NCBI GenBank assembly: GCA_028289365.1
Contig: JANQQM010000076.1
Location: forward strand, 1 to 64,000
DNA from: Salaquimonas sp.
Lineage (GTDB): Bacteria; Pseudomonadota; Alphaproteobacteria; Rhizobiales; Rhizobiaceae
Length of the DNA stretch: 64,000 nucleotides
Direction: 5' to 3'
Shown here: positions 26,190-36,289 of the stretch, piece after piece
Layout of the letters: each line of letters opens with the position of its first letter
How positions within the stretch are numbered: position 1 is the first letter of the stretch
Position numbers and translations under genes: made by a program
The notes under the pieces: generated by a model
What the model was told of the DNA's origin: nothing
Database searches by the model: none
The model's input: the letters and a program-made list of their open reading frames with translations, nothing else

Positions 26190-27845
26190 TTATTTTGCCT
26201 GATCCTCAATACTCTTCATCACTGTTTCACTAATCCGGTCGATCGTCTCCCGGGGCAGCCCGTTTTGCCCCATCACCTCGATCCAGCTGTCGAGGTAATG
26301 CGCGGGATGATAGACATGGCCATGGCCGATCTTCGTGGTCGTCGCGATCATCATGTCGATCAGCAATTGCACCCCGGTGACTGCGGGATACCAGGCAAAT
26401 TCCGGCGACACATCGCGTCCGCGCGGCGTACGCATCCATTCCGGTTCGAGTAGAAACGATGTCGTCTCGAAGAAGACAATCGGATCGCTGGCATATTGCA
26501 GATACTGGACCCGCATCGGCCCCCAGTCATCGTCCGCAGCAGGCGGATCGGAATACTGGTTTCTGAACCGGAAGTTCTCGCCGTCATGAACAATTGGCAG
26601 CCAGGCCGGGCTGCCCTCCTCGCGCCCATCGGTCACAGCATGCCAGATGCTGTTGACGAATGGCGGGCCTGCCCACACCGCGCCATCAATCGGATCCGAC
26701 ATGATCTGCAACAGGCTCGCTGAACGCGATGAATTATGCGCACCCAGGCTGAGACCGAACAGATAGAGTTTCGGCCGTTCATCGGGCGGTAACTCACGCC
26801 AATAGCCATAGACCGCATCAAACAGGGCGCGCGCCGAGATCAGGCCGTTATCCGGTTCCACCACCAGCGAGAGCCAGCTTGCCAGATAGGAATATTGCAT
26901 GCCCACAGTGGCAACATCTCCGCCGCGCAGATATTCCATCGTGTCAAAGGCCGCCGGGTCCATCCATCCTGTCCCGGTCGGCGTGGCAATCACCAATACA
27001 GACCGGTCAAAACCGCCTTGCCGGATCAGTTCCTCCAGCGCCATCTGTGCCCGTTCTTCTGCCGTCTCGGCGGACCGCATGCCGACATAGACCCGGATCG
27101 GCTTCATCGCCGGCCGCGACGTCACCGCTTCGATCTGTTCTGCGGTCGGCCCAAGTGCCAGATAGTTGCGGCCCGCATGTCCGAGCTTCTCCCATTCGAG
27201 TTTCGATTGCTCCCGCCCGGCATCCGTATCGGCGATCTTGACATCGACGATCTCGTCAAGTGCCCGGAAAACATTGTCCAGCCCGTCTAGTGCCGAACGG
27301 AATATCAGGCCATTGCCGACTAGCCAGAAGACTGTAAGTGCAATTGTGACCGCTATAACCAGCGATACCCTTGCGGGAACAATTCGCGACATTCTTTTTT
27401 GCACGGCCATTCTGGTCAGGTCGAAACTTCGTGAAATTGCCAGACAAATCAGGAAGACCAAAGCCGCAATCAAACTGACGGCAATCGGGCTGCCAGTCTG
27501 GATCGGCTCCATGTCCATCAATTCGCGCACCGAATTTTGCCATTCGGATGCGCGATACAGCCAAAGTGCTGCAAAGGCGGCAGCCAAAGTGATCGCGACC
27601 GTGGAAATTATGCTGCGAAACCTGCCTTCAATCAGCGGAATTTCGAGAAATTTCCAGAGCACAATGAAGCCGGCACCAAGGCCATAACCAATCAGGAGCG
27701 AAATGCCACTGACCGCTCCCTGAATGAGGATGCTGCGCGGGATCAGGGAAGGGGTCAGCGACAGCGCAAAGAATATCAGCCCGACCGTCAATCCGGTCAT
27801 GGAAAAACGGTCAAATAGCCTCGATTTCCAGACCGCTGATATCAC
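26190..27845 (-). CDS. Membrane-anchored alpha/beta hydrolase (Abhydrolase_9 type)
   Basis: A 551-residue protein with an N-terminal membrane domain of about four to five helices (15-185) and a C-terminal alpha/beta hydrolase domain. The nucleophile elbow is LFGLSLGAHNS (serine), with EQIEAVTSRPAMKPIRVYVG and GTGWMDPAAFDTMEYL as family-typical segments. This matches the paired Abhydrolase_9_N/Abhydrolase_9 architecture. The function in the family is not established. It overlaps the upstream AI-2E permease gene by 4 bases (ATGA-type coupling), so the two are translationally linked. Confidence 0.87.
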   Translation of the reverse strand: MISAVWKSRLFDRFSMTGLTVGLIFFALSLTPSLIPRSILIQGAVSGISLLIGYGLGAGFIVLWKFLEIPLIEGRFRSIISTVAITLAAAFAALWLYRASEWQNSVRELMDMEPIQTGSPIAVSLIAALVFLICLAISRSFDLTRMAVQKRMSRIVPARVSLVIAVTIALTVFWLVGNGLIFRSALDGLDNVFRALDEIVDVKIADTDAGREQSKLEWEKLGHAGRNYLALGPTAEQIEAVTSRPAMKPIRVYVGMRSAETAEERAQMALEELIRQGGFDRSVLVIATPTGTGWMDPAAFDTMEYLRGGDVATVGMQYSYLASWLSLVVEPDNGLISARALFDAVYGYWRELPPDERPKLYLFGLSLGAHNSSRSASLLQIMSDPIDGAVWAGPPFVNSIWHAVTDGREEGSPAWLPIVHDGENFRFRNQYSDPPAADDDWGPMRVQYLQYASDPIVFFETTSFLLEPEWMRTPRGRDVSPEFAWYPAVTGVQLLIDMMIATTTKIGHGHVYHPAHYLDSWIEVMGQNGLPRETIDRISETVMKSIEDQAK

Positions 27846-28933
27846 CCTGCTTGCGCCTCTTCTTCTTCCTCGAACTCGGGAATTGGACCGGCATTCATGA
27901 AAATTGCCAAGGGCCGTAGCGATGGGATGGATTCAAGCAGAATGATTATCGCCGCCGTCAGTGGCAGTGAGAGAATCGCTCCCGCAATCCCCCAGATTCC
28001 TGTCCATACCGCCAGCGAAATGATGATCAATAACGGGCTCATATTCAGGCCCTTTCCCAGCATCCGGGGCTCCACATAATAGCCGATAACGTTCTGCAAT
28101 AAGATCAGGCTTGCCAGCAGGACCAATGTAGATTCAATCGTCTCATACTGTCCAATCGACACAAATACCGGCAACATCACCGCAAAGAGAGAGCCGACAT
28201 AGGGGATGTAGTTGAATATCGCGGTTATCAATGCCCAGAAGATCGCATATTCGATGCCGAACAACCACAGCACTAACCAGCATACAATACCGAGAATGAC
28301 GTTCACCAGCGTCTTGATCGCAATATAAGTACCCACATTGTCGGCAATCCTTCGCAAGACGGTCTGAATGGTTTTTCTGGCCTTTTCGTCCTTGAACGCA
28401 TAGGCAATCTTCGCATCAAGGTGCCGGCGTTCCGCCAGGAAAAATGCTGCATAGATAAAGATCAGGAAAGCATGTGCGATGGAAACCGACAGCGATCCGA
28501 GGCCGAACCGGATCGCTGCATCTAGTTTGATATCTGCAAACAGCGTGCTCTGGATGTTTTGCCAGGTCAGACTCAGTTCGAAATGAAAGAACGCGGCAAT
28601 CCTGTTTATCAAATCTGAGAACGCATCGAAATAACCGGGTGCGACACGGGCGATCTGCTCAAGATTCCGGGTGAATATGGCCGTAAGGATCAGGATCGCG
28701 ATAATCGCAACGATCGTCGCCAGCAACATCCTGGCAAACTTCGGCAGATGCTTCCCGACAACCGGAATTGCGCCAATGACAACGGATAGTTGATACATCA
28801 GGAACGCCATCAGTGCGCCAAACAGGATTGGCACGATGATACCTCTGCCGATCACCAACACCCATCCGCAGGCGATAACGGTAAGGATGCCGAGACAGAC
28901 ATTTGTCGTCGTGAGTTTGGTATCTGTACTCAA
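27842..28933 (-). CDS. AI-2E family transporter
   Basis: About 363 residues with the seven- to eight-helix pattern of the AI-2E/PerM family, including the conserved C-terminal motif region (FNYIPYVGSLFAVMLPVF; ENVIGYYVEPRMLGKGLN-like QNVIGYYVEPRMLGKGLN). Members export autoinducer-2, Na+ or other small solutes; the substrate here is unknown. The start is unclear: TTG at 28933 has AGGGA about 10 bases upstream, whereas an upstream TTG at 29017 would add 28 atypical residues without a ribosome site. It is the first gene of a leftward operon with the membrane hydrolase. Confidence 0.85.
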   Translation of the reverse strand: MSTDTKLTTTNVCLGILTVIACGWVLVIGRGIIVPILFGALMAFLMYQLSVVIGAIPVVGKHLPKFARMLLATIVAIIAILILTAIFTRNLEQIARVAPGYFDAFSDLINRIAAFFHFELSLTWQNIQSTLFADIKLDAAIRFGLGSLSVSIAHAFLIFIYAAFFLAERRHLDAKIAYAFKDEKARKTIQTVLRRIADNVGTYIAIKTLVNVILGIVCWLVLWLFGIEYAIFWALITAIFNYIPYVGSLFAVMLPVFVSIGQYETIESTLVLLASLILLQNVIGYYVEPRMLGKGLNMSPLLIIISLAVWTGIWGIAGAILSLPLTAAIIILLESIPSLRPLAIFMNAGPIPEFEEEEEAQAG

Positions 28934-29133
28934 TTGTCGTGCGGTCCCTGACCCTGATGCCGAAATTTCCGTGATCGTGAGGGACAACGGCCAATTCGTC
29001 AATCGGCTTGATATCAATAAGGAATTTTTCGTGACCCCAGGCCCATTGTCCGTAGCAGAAAGGATGAATATATCTCGATAGTCATCTGCTTCTTCGCGTC
29101 CTCAACAGGCTACACATTGGATATCCTTGCCAA

Positions 29134-29994
29134 ATGAAAGATTTTGAAATTAGAAAATCGAATCTGGATGAATTCAAGACCGCCATTTCCTGGGCGCATG
29201 CCGAAGGCTGGAATCCCGGTCATGATGATCTGCCGCCGTTTTTTGCAGCCGACAGGAACGGTTTTCTGATGGGGTATCTGAAAGGCGAGCCGATATCCTC
29301 GATCTCGGTGGTTCGCTATGATGACAATTACGGCTTTCTGGGATTTTACATTGTCCACCCCGACCATCGAGGCAAGGGATACGGCATTGCAACCTGGAAT
29401 GCAGGTTTGGCCTATCTCGACGGATGCACGATCGGATTGGACGGTGTTGTCGAGCAGCAGGATAACTACAAGAAGAGCGGCTTCGAGTTTGCCGGGCGAA
29501 CTATCAGATATGCTGGTGTACCGGACCATGACGGCGCTGCAAGTGGCGTTCATGAGATTAGCCCGGTCGCCGGCACGCATATGGATGCGGTTCTTGAATT
29601 TGACGGCAAATGTTTCCCAGCAAACAGATCCGACTTCCTGCATCATTGGCTAAATCCCGGCGATGACAGCCGGAGACATTCCTTCGTGGCCATGCGGGAT
29701 GGATCGCTTTCTGGATATGCGACTATCCGCAAATGTCAGGAAGGTTACAAGATTGGACCACTTTTTGCCGTTGCGCCAGATGCCGCAAGAAGCCTGTTTA
29801 ATGCCTGCTGCGCCGTGGCGGAGCCAGGTGCCCAGGTGATCATCGATGTTCCCGAATCGAACACGGAAGCAATCGTCATGGCAAAAGCGCATGGACTTGA
29901 ACCGGTATTCGAGACGGCGCGCATGTATCGCGGCACGCATCCGCAACTTGAAACGCAACGCATCTTTGGCAGCACGACGCTGGAACTTGGCTAA
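29134..29994 (+). CDS. GNAT N-acetyltransferase with a second C-terminal GNAT-like domain
   Basis: A 286-residue protein. The N-terminal GNAT domain has the acetyl-CoA pyrophosphate loop HPDHRGKGYGIATW near 76-89. The C-terminal half (about 140-280) matches the Acetyltransf_18/DUF1248 domain, as in YitH-like proteins (DVPESNTEAIVMAKAHGLEP). The start is ATG 29134; the upstream ribosome site is weak. It stands alone, divergent from the AI-2E gene and convergent with the AraC gene. The amine substrate is unknown. Confidence 0.87.
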   Translation: MKDFEIRKSNLDEFKTAISWAHAEGWNPGHDDLPPFFAADRNGFLMGYLKGEPISSISVVRYDDNYGFLGFYIVHPDHRGKGYGIATWNAGLAYLDGCTIGLDGVVEQQDNYKKSGFEFAGRTIRYAGVPDHDGAASGVHEISPVAGTHMDAVLEFDGKCFPANRSDFLHHWLNPGDDSRRHSFVAMRDGSLSGYATIRKCQEGYKIGPLFAVAPDAARSLFNACCAVAEPGAQVIIDVPESNTEAIVMAKAHGLEPVFETARMYRGTHPQLETQRIFGSTTLELG

Positions 29995-30009
29995 GTTCTA
30001 CACCGAGAT

Positions 30010-31008
30010 TTAATGAGCACTATGATTGCGGGCCTGGGCCGGCGTCATGCCGGTCCAACCATGAAAGGCTCGGTAGAAGGAATTCGGATCCCGATAGGCA
30101 AGCAGATAGGAAATTTCCTCCACGCTCAATTCTTCCTTGGTCAGATAGTGCAGCGACAGTTCCGAGCGCGTTGCGTCGAGTATGCCTTGGAAAGATTCGC
30201 CCTCTGCCTGCAATGCGCGCTGCAGGCTGCGCTTGCTGACGCCCAGCCTTTGACAGACAATTTCCGAGGAAGATAGTCCGCTTGGCAACATCTCGAGCAA
30301 GACGTTTTTTACGCGAATGCTCATCTTGGTTTTTTCGTCTCGTTCAGCGAGCTGTCTGCGCAGGTGCTGCTCAAAATCCGCCCACAGATCCTCATTTTCC
30401 GAGATCAGCGGCAGATTGGCATCTTCCATCGACAGCACCAGCCGGCATCGCTCAGCCGGGGTAAAGGAGATCCCGGCATGGCGTTCCAGTTCAGCAAGAC
30501 AATCAGGATTTCCGGGCATTTCCACCGCTAAGGGCACAATATGCTCGGTCGTGAAATTTCGTGTAAGCTCCAGAAAATAAACGATCTCAAACGGTGCCAT
30601 GGAGTGGGGAATTTCGGCAGTCGGGTCTGCTGACACAAACTGGATCGAGATCGATTCCTCCGTACGCTCGATTAAAAGGCGGATCGGACCAAGCAAGGGC
30701 TTGAACAACGCCAGCCGTTCCAGCCCGATCGCGACGGTAGGGCTGCAGGAAAAGGCAAACACCGCCGGTATGAACGGCCCGCGCGCATAGACTTCGCCCA
30801 GAAACAAAGCCAGATCGGGCCGCTTGGCTTCTGCGACGACAGCCTCCCATATGGCGTAATATTGATGCGCATCCACGCCGCCATTCTCATGCTTGTCGAA
30901 ATCGGGCGACAGGCCGGCCCGGCGAAACACCCGTTCATGGGATATTTTCAAGACCGAGCAGAGCTGCACTGCCTTCTTGGCGAGAGGGTAACGGGTTCTG
31001 GTATTCAC
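30010..31008 (-). CDS. AraC family transcriptional regulator
   Basis: A 332-residue regulator of the OruR/ArgR-like subgroup: an N-terminal Arabinose_bd-type domain (about 20-200) and a C-terminal AraC helix-turn-helix (about 235-325) with RLGVSKRSLQRALQAEGESF and AYRDPNSFYRAFHGWTGMTP. It is divergent from the three-gene molybdenum hydroxylase operon with a 190-base gap, so it probably activates that operon in response to the substrate. The upstream region shows no obvious direct repeat by eye. Confidence 0.88.
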   Translation of the reverse strand: MNTRTRYPLAKKAVQLCSVLKISHERVFRRAGLSPDFDKHENGGVDAHQYYAIWEAVVAEAKRPDLALFLGEVYARGPFIPAVFAFSCSPTVAIGLERLALFKPLLGPIRLLIERTEESISIQFVSADPTAEIPHSMAPFEIVYFLELTRNFTTEHIVPLAVEMPGNPDCLAELERHAGISFTPAERCRLVLSMEDANLPLISENEDLWADFEQHLRRQLAERDEKTKMSIRVKNVLLEMLPSGLSSSEIVCQRLGVSKRSLQRALQAEGESFQGILDATRSELSLHYLTKEELSVEEISYLLAYRDPNSFYRAFHGWTGMTPAQARNHSAH

Positions 31009-31198
31009 TTTTGTTCTTCCTGCTCACAACATTCGACGCCCATATTGCCGCTCGCCTGACAGGCGTCCAGCGGTTGTTCATCGAATTCATGTCCATGTCG
31101 CAAAATGTTATAGCATTGTCACGATCTGCAAGTGAACTATTTCTATTCTAGGACCATATTGCGATCCAGACAGAGAACATGCTCGAGGAGTGTGCCGA

Positions 31199-31657
31199 AT
31201 GAGACTTAACGTCAATGGGAATACGCATGAAGTTGATGTCGAGGAGGACATGCCGCTCCTCTGGGTACTGCGCGACGAACTTGGAATAACTGGCCCCAAA
31301 TATGGCTGCGGTATCGCCCAATGCGGGGCTTGCACGGTCCATGTCGATGGCATGGCGGTTCGGTCCTGCCAGCTTGCCGTTGGCGACGTAGACGGAGAAA
31401 TCACCACAATTGAGGGTCTGGGGACGCCCGACGCCCTGCACGCTGTCCAGGCAGCCTGGGTGGAACACCAGGTCGCCCAATGCGGCTATTGTCAATCCGG
31501 CCAGATCATGGCCGCAGCCGCATTTCTTGACCTAAACGATGATCCATCTGACGAGGAAATTGATCGCGCGATGTCGGCCAATCTCTGCCGCTGCGGCACC
31601 TATCCGCGCATTCGCGAAGCGGTCAAAACCGCCGCAGCCAACCTGAGGAGTGCATGA
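31199..31657 (+). CDS. iorA: Isoquinoline 1-oxidoreductase-type small subunit, [2Fe-2S]
   Basis: A 152-residue iron-sulfur subunit of a xanthine-dehydrogenase-family molybdenum hydroxylase. The plant-ferredoxin-type cluster is bound by Cys37, 42, 45 and 57, and the second cluster by Cys95, 98, 130 and 132 ([15 protein letters not shown]). GAGGAG 8 bases upstream selects the ATG at 31199 over a GTG three codons earlier. Next comes the catalytic subunit, with one base between the stop and its ATG. The true substrate (N-heterocycle or aldehyde) is not known, so the symbol reflects the family only. Confidence 0.88.
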   Translation: MRLNVNGNTHEVDVEEDMPLLWVLRDELGITGPKYGCGIAQCGACTVHVDGMAVRSCQLAVGDVDGEITTIEGLGTPDALHAVQAAWVEHQVAQCGYCQSGQIMAAAAFLDLNDDPSDEEIDRAMSANLCRCGTYPRIREAVKTAAANLRSA

Positions 31658-31658
31658 T

Positions 31659-33899
31659 ATGGGACGTGTTGCAAAAATTGCCCGCCGTACTTTCCTGGTT
31701 GGCGCGGTCGCAATCGCCGGTGGTGTCGCCTTCGGCTATTACATGTATCGCCGACCCGCGAGAAACCCGCTTCTGGACAATCTCGCAGAAGACGAAGTTG
31801 CGCTAACCGAATATGTCCGCATCGATGGCGATGGCATCACGCTGATCACACCGCGTACCGATCTGGGGCAGGGCGCTTACTCAATCCAGGCCGCATTGAT
31901 TGCCGAAGAGCTGGATGTCGAGCTGGACCAGGTAAAGGTTGATCCCGGCCCGCCGAGCCCGGCCTATTACAATACGGCATTATCTGAGGAAGGCGCGCCA
32001 TTCCGGTCCACCGATGAAGGCTTCATGGCCGAATCCGTTCGCGGAGTGATGGACGCCTTGATGAAATTCATGGGCATGCAGGTGACGGGCGGTTCGACTT
32101 CCGTGCCCGACGGCTATCAGAAACTGCGGGTTGCAGGCGCAGTTGCGCGTGAAACCCTCAAACAGGCAGCCTCCCAGAAATCTGGCGTGCCGGTCGAGCA
32201 GTTGAAAACTGCGCGTGGTGCGGTGCAATTGCCGGATGGCAGCGAACTTACCTATGTCGAGCTTGCCCCGATTGCCGCCGGAATTGATCCGGTAACCAGA
32301 GTGGCATTACGCGAACCTGCTGAATGGCGCCTGATCGGCAAGCCAATGCAGCGCCTGGATATCCTCGCCAAATCCACTGGCACAACGGATTACGGCATCG
32401 ATTTTCAGATCGACGGCATGGTGCATGCGACCGTCAAGATCAATCCTCATCAAGGCAGCGAGTTGAACGGTTTTGATGCAAGCGCGGCTGAATCCATGCG
32501 GGGCGTCAAAGGCATCTACCCGATCAAGGGTGGCGTCGGCGTTGTCGCCGACAATACCTGGCGCGCTATGCAGGCTGCCAATGCGATCACCTTCGATTGG
32601 GCACCTGCCAAATATCCCGAGCAAATGGATGGTCACTGGGAAGCACTTGCCAATTCATTCAATGAGGAACAGATCGAAAGCCGCGACCGGGATGATGGCG
32701 ACGTTGAGATCGGGGTTGCCGAGGGCAACCTTATCGAGGCGGAGTATCGAGTACCTTATGTCGCCCACGCGCCGCTGGAGCCGATCACCGCAATCGTGAA
32801 GCTTGAAGATGACCGCGCCGATGTCTGGACAGCCACCCAGATGCCGCGTTTCGTGCAAAACAATGTCGCGAAAATGACCGGCCTGGAAACCGAGAATGTC
32901 CACGTCCATGTCCTGATGGCAGGCGGCAGCTTTGGTCATCGGCTTGAGGATGAAGTCGTCAAGCAGGCGGTCGAGATTGCCGGTAATATGAAAGGTACGC
33001 CGGTCAAGCTGACCTATAGCCGTGAAGAGGACATGATCCACGATTTTCCCAGACAGATTGCCATGGGGCGCGGACGCGGCAGAGCGAGAGACGGCAAGGT
33101 CGATACCTTTGACCTCGGCATTGCAATGCCGTCGGTCATCTCTTCGCAAATGGGACGGCAGGACTTTTCGCTTCCTGGCCCCGATTCCCAGATCGTCGCC
33201 GGTGCCTGGGAGCAACCCTTCGCGATCCCCAACTATCGGGTGACCGGGTACCGAGCCCCGGAACTCGCACCGGTCAGTTCCTGGCGCTCGGTTGGCGCAT
33301 CTTCAAACGCGTTCTTCCACGATTGTTTCCTGGACGAGTTGATCCATGCCGCGGGCGCCGATCCGCTTGAGGAGCGCATCCGGCTCTGCTGGCATGACAA
33401 TTCCAGAAAGGTCCTCGAAGCGGTTGGCGAAATGTCTGATTGGGGCAGCGATCTGGGCGAAAACCGCGGACGAGGTGTTGCCTTCTGCATGTCGTTTGGC
33501 GTTTCCACCGCTGAAGTGGTCGAAGTTACAAATACTGAAGACGGGATCAAGATCGATAAGGTCTACGTTGCCGCAGAAGTCGGCCGTGTGGTCGATCCGA
33601 TCAATTTCGACAACCTGGTGAAGGGTGGCGTCGTATGGGGCCTCGGTCACGCCATGAATTGCGAGATCACCTATTCCGAAGGCAAAGCCGAACAGACCAA
33701 CTTCCATGACTTCGAAGGCATGCGGCTTTATCAGTGTCCGGAGATCGAGGTTCGCGGGCTTGAGAATGGTGACAAGATACGCGGCATAGGCGAACCGCCG
33801 GTCCCACCGGCAGCACCGGCACTTGCCAACGCGATTTTTGCCACCACCGGCCAGCGTATCCGCGAAATGCCGTTCAACAAACACATAGATTTCGTCTGA
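31659..33899 (+). CDS. iorB: Isoquinoline 1-oxidoreductase-type molybdopterin subunit, Tat-exported
   Basis: A 746-residue catalytic subunit that binds molybdopterin. The N-terminus (ARRTFLVGAVAIAGGVAFG, about 8-26) is a twin-arginine signal or anchor, so the enzyme works at the periplasmic face. Molybdenum-cofactor segments include GGSFGHRLEDEVV and the C-terminal GIGEPPVPPAAPALANAI with the catalytic glutamate. There is no FAD domain, as in the aldehyde oxidase/IorB group that passes electrons to a cytochrome. GAGGAG 8 bases before ATG 31659 fixes the start; GTG at 31650 is the alternative. The diheme cytochrome gene follows by 10 bases. Confidence 0.9.
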   Translation: MGRVAKIARRTFLVGAVAIAGGVAFGYYMYRRPARNPLLDNLAEDEVALTEYVRIDGDGITLITPRTDLGQGAYSIQAALIAEELDVELDQVKVDPGPPSPAYYNTALSEEGAPFRSTDEGFMAESVRGVMDALMKFMGMQVTGGSTSVPDGYQKLRVAGAVARETLKQAASQKSGVPVEQLKTARGAVQLPDGSELTYVELAPIAAGIDPVTRVALREPAEWRLIGKPMQRLDILAKSTGTTDYGIDFQIDGMVHATVKINPHQGSELNGFDASAAESMRGVKGIYPIKGGVGVVADNTWRAMQAANAITFDWAPAKYPEQMDGHWEALANSFNEEQIESRDRDDGDVEIGVAEGNLIEAEYRVPYVAHAPLEPITAIVKLEDDRADVWTATQMPRFVQNNVAKMTGLETENVHVHVLMAGGSFGHRLEDEVVKQAVEIAGNMKGTPVKLTYSREEDMIHDFPRQIAMGRGRGRARDGKVDTFDLGIAMPSVISSQMGRQDFSLPGPDSQIVAGAWEQPFAIPNYRVTGYRAPELAPVSSWRSVGASSNAFFHDCFLDELIHAAGADPLEERIRLCWHDNSRKVLEAVGEMSDWGSDLGENRGRGVAFCMSFGVSTAEVVEVTNTEDGIKIDKVYVAAEVGRVVDPINFDNLVKGGVVWGLGHAMNCEITYSEGKAEQTNFHDFEGMRLYQCPEIEVRGLENGDKIRGIGEPPVPPAAPALANAIFATTGQRIREMPFNKHIDFV

Positions 33900-33909
33900 G
33901 GCCTAAAAC

Positions 33910-34524
33910 ATGAAAACCAAGATCTTCGGCCTCATTGTCTTGCTGGCCGCAACAGCAACCGCCATTGCGGCAAACGAGACTTCTGAAGTCACCATGCCTG
34001 CGGAGGGTTCCGTAAGTGTCGAGGAAGGACTGGAAGCGTGGTCGCGCGTCTATGAAGTCGCTTCCCATCCGCGCTGCTCAAATTGCCATACCGGAGAGAG
34101 CGGTATCCCGATGTGGTCGGGTCCAAGCTATGGCAAGACAAGACCGCACGGCATGAATATCAGTGCCGGGGAAAGCAGGATCGGCGCAGAGTTTGTTACT
34201 TGCGGCACCTGCCACATAAAGACTGACAGGGGCAACACGGTTCCCCATGCCGCACCCATGGTAAATATGGACTGGCAATTGGCGCCCGCCGAAGCAGATT
34301 GGTTTGGCAAGAGCTCACGTGAAATATGTGAACAGTTGCGTGATCCCGAGCGCAATGGCGGTCGTACCTGGCAGGAACTCGCAGAACATCTCGACCATGA
34401 CCTTATCCTGCATTGGGCGTGGAACCCCGGCGGCGGTCGCGAACCGGCACCCTATTCCCTGCTTGAGCATATCGACGACGTTCTGGCCTGGGGGGTTGCC
34501 GGAATGCCCTGTCCGCAAGGCTGA
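33910..34524 (+). CDS. Periplasmic diheme cytochrome c of the molybdenum hydroxylase
   Basis: A 204-residue exported protein (signal peptide about 1-21) with two heme sites, C56-S-N-C-H60 and C98-G-T-C-H102. It is of the type usually annotated as isoquinoline 1-oxidoreductase subunit. It begins 10 bases after the catalytic subunit and completes the operon. It probably accepts electrons from the [2Fe-2S] subunit and passes them to the respiratory chain, which explains the lack of an FAD subunit. That electron path is inferred from gene order. Confidence 0.87.
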   Translation: MKTKIFGLIVLLAATATAIAANETSEVTMPAEGSVSVEEGLEAWSRVYEVASHPRCSNCHTGESGIPMWSGPSYGKTRPHGMNISAGESRIGAEFVTCGTCHIKTDRGNTVPHAAPMVNMDWQLAPAEADWFGKSSREICEQLRDPERNGGRTWQELAEHLDHDLILHWAWNPGGGREPAPYSLLEHIDDVLAWGVAGMPCPQG

Positions 34525-34684
34525 GCAAAGCCTTTGTGACAAATGTCGCAATTAGACTAGTTATCCACACGTTACGGCACAAAATTTTGCATTCTCCGAA
34601 TCTACTGTAGTGTTCGTTACGGAAATTCATGCCTTGTTGTGTGAATTTTCCAAGTCGGCAACTGACAGGTAGGGAGAGACTGGA

Positions 34685-36280
34685 ATGGCCGAAACAAAGA
34701 AAATGCTGGATCCTGATCCACGAGTGATGGATTTCACCACAGAGTATGAACTGGGTCAGGACAATATCAGGCCATTCGGTCTGGATATCCATAATCCGGT
34801 CTTCGTCATTTCCGGCGTCGTCATTATGGGTTTCGTCCTGATTGCATTGGCAAACCAGGAAGCAACCGCCGAATTCTTCGGATGGCTTCGTCCGTTTCTG
34901 ACCAGCACCTTTGACTGGTTCCTGATGTGGGCAGTCAACATCATGGTCGTTTTCTGCTTTTTCCTTGCGCTTTCGCCTTTGGGCAAGGTCAGAATTGGCG
35001 GCAAGGACGCCAAGCCCGACTACAGCTATGCCGGTTGGATCGCCATGCTGTTTTCAGCGGGCATCGGCATTGGCCTGCTGTTTTTCGGTGTTCTGGAGCC
35101 GATGTATTATTCGCTCGCCGAACTCGAAACCCTGCCGCTCGGCAAGGATCCGGCAATTCCGGGTAACGAGAATATGGGTATTGTCGGCACGGTCTATCAT
35201 TGGGCAATCAGTGGCTGGGCCGTCTATGTGGTCGTCGGGCTTTCCCTGGCAATCTTCTGCTACAATCTCGGCCTTCCACTGACATTGCGCTCGGCATTCT
35301 ATCCGCTCTTCGGCGAACGCGTCTGGGGCTGGACCGGCCATATCATCGATACGCTTGCCGTATTCGCCACCTTGTTCGGCCTTACTACTTCTTTGGGTCT
35401 TGGTGCGCAACAGATCGCCGCAGGCATGCAGGATATTTTCGGCATCGCCCCGTCAAATACCGTGGTTGTCCTGCTGATCGTCGGTATCACGATCGTGGCC
35501 CTGGGGTCGGTCATGCTCGGCATGGATGCCGGCGTGAAGCGGCTGTCGGAAATCAACATGGTCATGGCAGCGCTGCTGTTTGTCTTCGTGATCCTGGCTG
35601 GCCCGACGCTCGCCCTCTTGGGCAGGTTCTTCAACGTCATGGTAGACTATGTCGTCAACTTTGTTCCGCTATCCATACCGCATGGGCGAACCGATCTGGG
35701 CTATATGCACGGATGGACGACATTCTACTGGGCTTGGTGGATCGCCTGGTCGCCATTTGTCGGCATGTTCATTGCCCGCATTTCCCGCGGCCGAACGGTG
35801 CGCGAGTTCATCCTGTGCGTCTTGATTGCACCTTCACTGGTCTGTGCCTTGTGGATGGCAGTCTTTGGCGGAATGGCGCTTGAGCAGCTCAATGACGGCT
35901 ATACCGGCGTCAAGGAAGTTGTTGCAGCTTACCAGCCCGAACTGTCTCTGTTCCGGATGCTCGACCAACTGCCGCTTTACAACGTCATCGCGCCGATCAC
36001 CCTGATCCTGATCATCGTGTTCTTTGTGACATCGTCTGATTCCGGATCATTGGTCATCGATACGATCACCGCAGGCGGAAAGATGGATGCCCCGGTCGCT
36101 CAAAGAGTATTCTGGTGCACGCTCGAGGGTCTGGTCGCTATCGCATTGTTGCTGGGTGGCGGATTGAACGCATTGCAGGGCGCTGCGGTTTCGACCGGTA
36201 TACCCTTCACGCTTGTGCTGCTCGCAATGTGCTATTGCCTGTTCAAGGCACTGCAATCCGAACGAGAGAAGATCTCATAG
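34685..36280 (+). CDS. BCCT family betaine/carnitine/choline transporter
   Basis: A 531-residue inner-membrane protein with twelve predicted helices. The BCCT signature is clear: GWTTFYWAWWIAWSPFVGMF (residues about 339-358) with the substrate-binding tryptophans, then ARISRGRTVREF. Upstream in helix 3 is AGIGIGLLFFGVLEPM. Likely imports a compatible solute such as glycine betaine by Na+ or H+ symport. TAGGGAGAGAC precedes the ATG at 34685. It is a single gene with its own terminator. Confidence 0.94.
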   Translation: MAETKKMLDPDPRVMDFTTEYELGQDNIRPFGLDIHNPVFVISGVVIMGFVLIALANQEATAEFFGWLRPFLTSTFDWFLMWAVNIMVVFCFFLALSPLGKVRIGGKDAKPDYSYAGWIAMLFSAGIGIGLLFFGVLEPMYYSLAELETLPLGKDPAIPGNENMGIVGTVYHWAISGWAVYVVVGLSLAIFCYNLGLPLTLRSAFYPLFGERVWGWTGHIIDTLAVFATLFGLTTSLGLGAQQIAAGMQDIFGIAPSNTVVVLLIVGITIVALGSVMLGMDAGVKRLSEINMVMAALLFVFVILAGPTLALLGRFFNVMVDYVVNFVPLSIPHGRTDLGYMHGWTTFYWAWWIAWSPFVGMFIARISRGRTVREFILCVLIAPSLVCALWMAVFGGMALEQLNDGYTGVKEVVAAYQPELSLFRMLDQLPLYNVIAPITLILIIVFFVTSSDSGSLVIDTITAGGKMDAPVAQRVFWCTLEGLVAIALLLGGGLNALQGAAVSTGIPFTLVLLAMCYCLFKALQSEREKIS

Positions 36281-36289
36281 AACAAAGAT

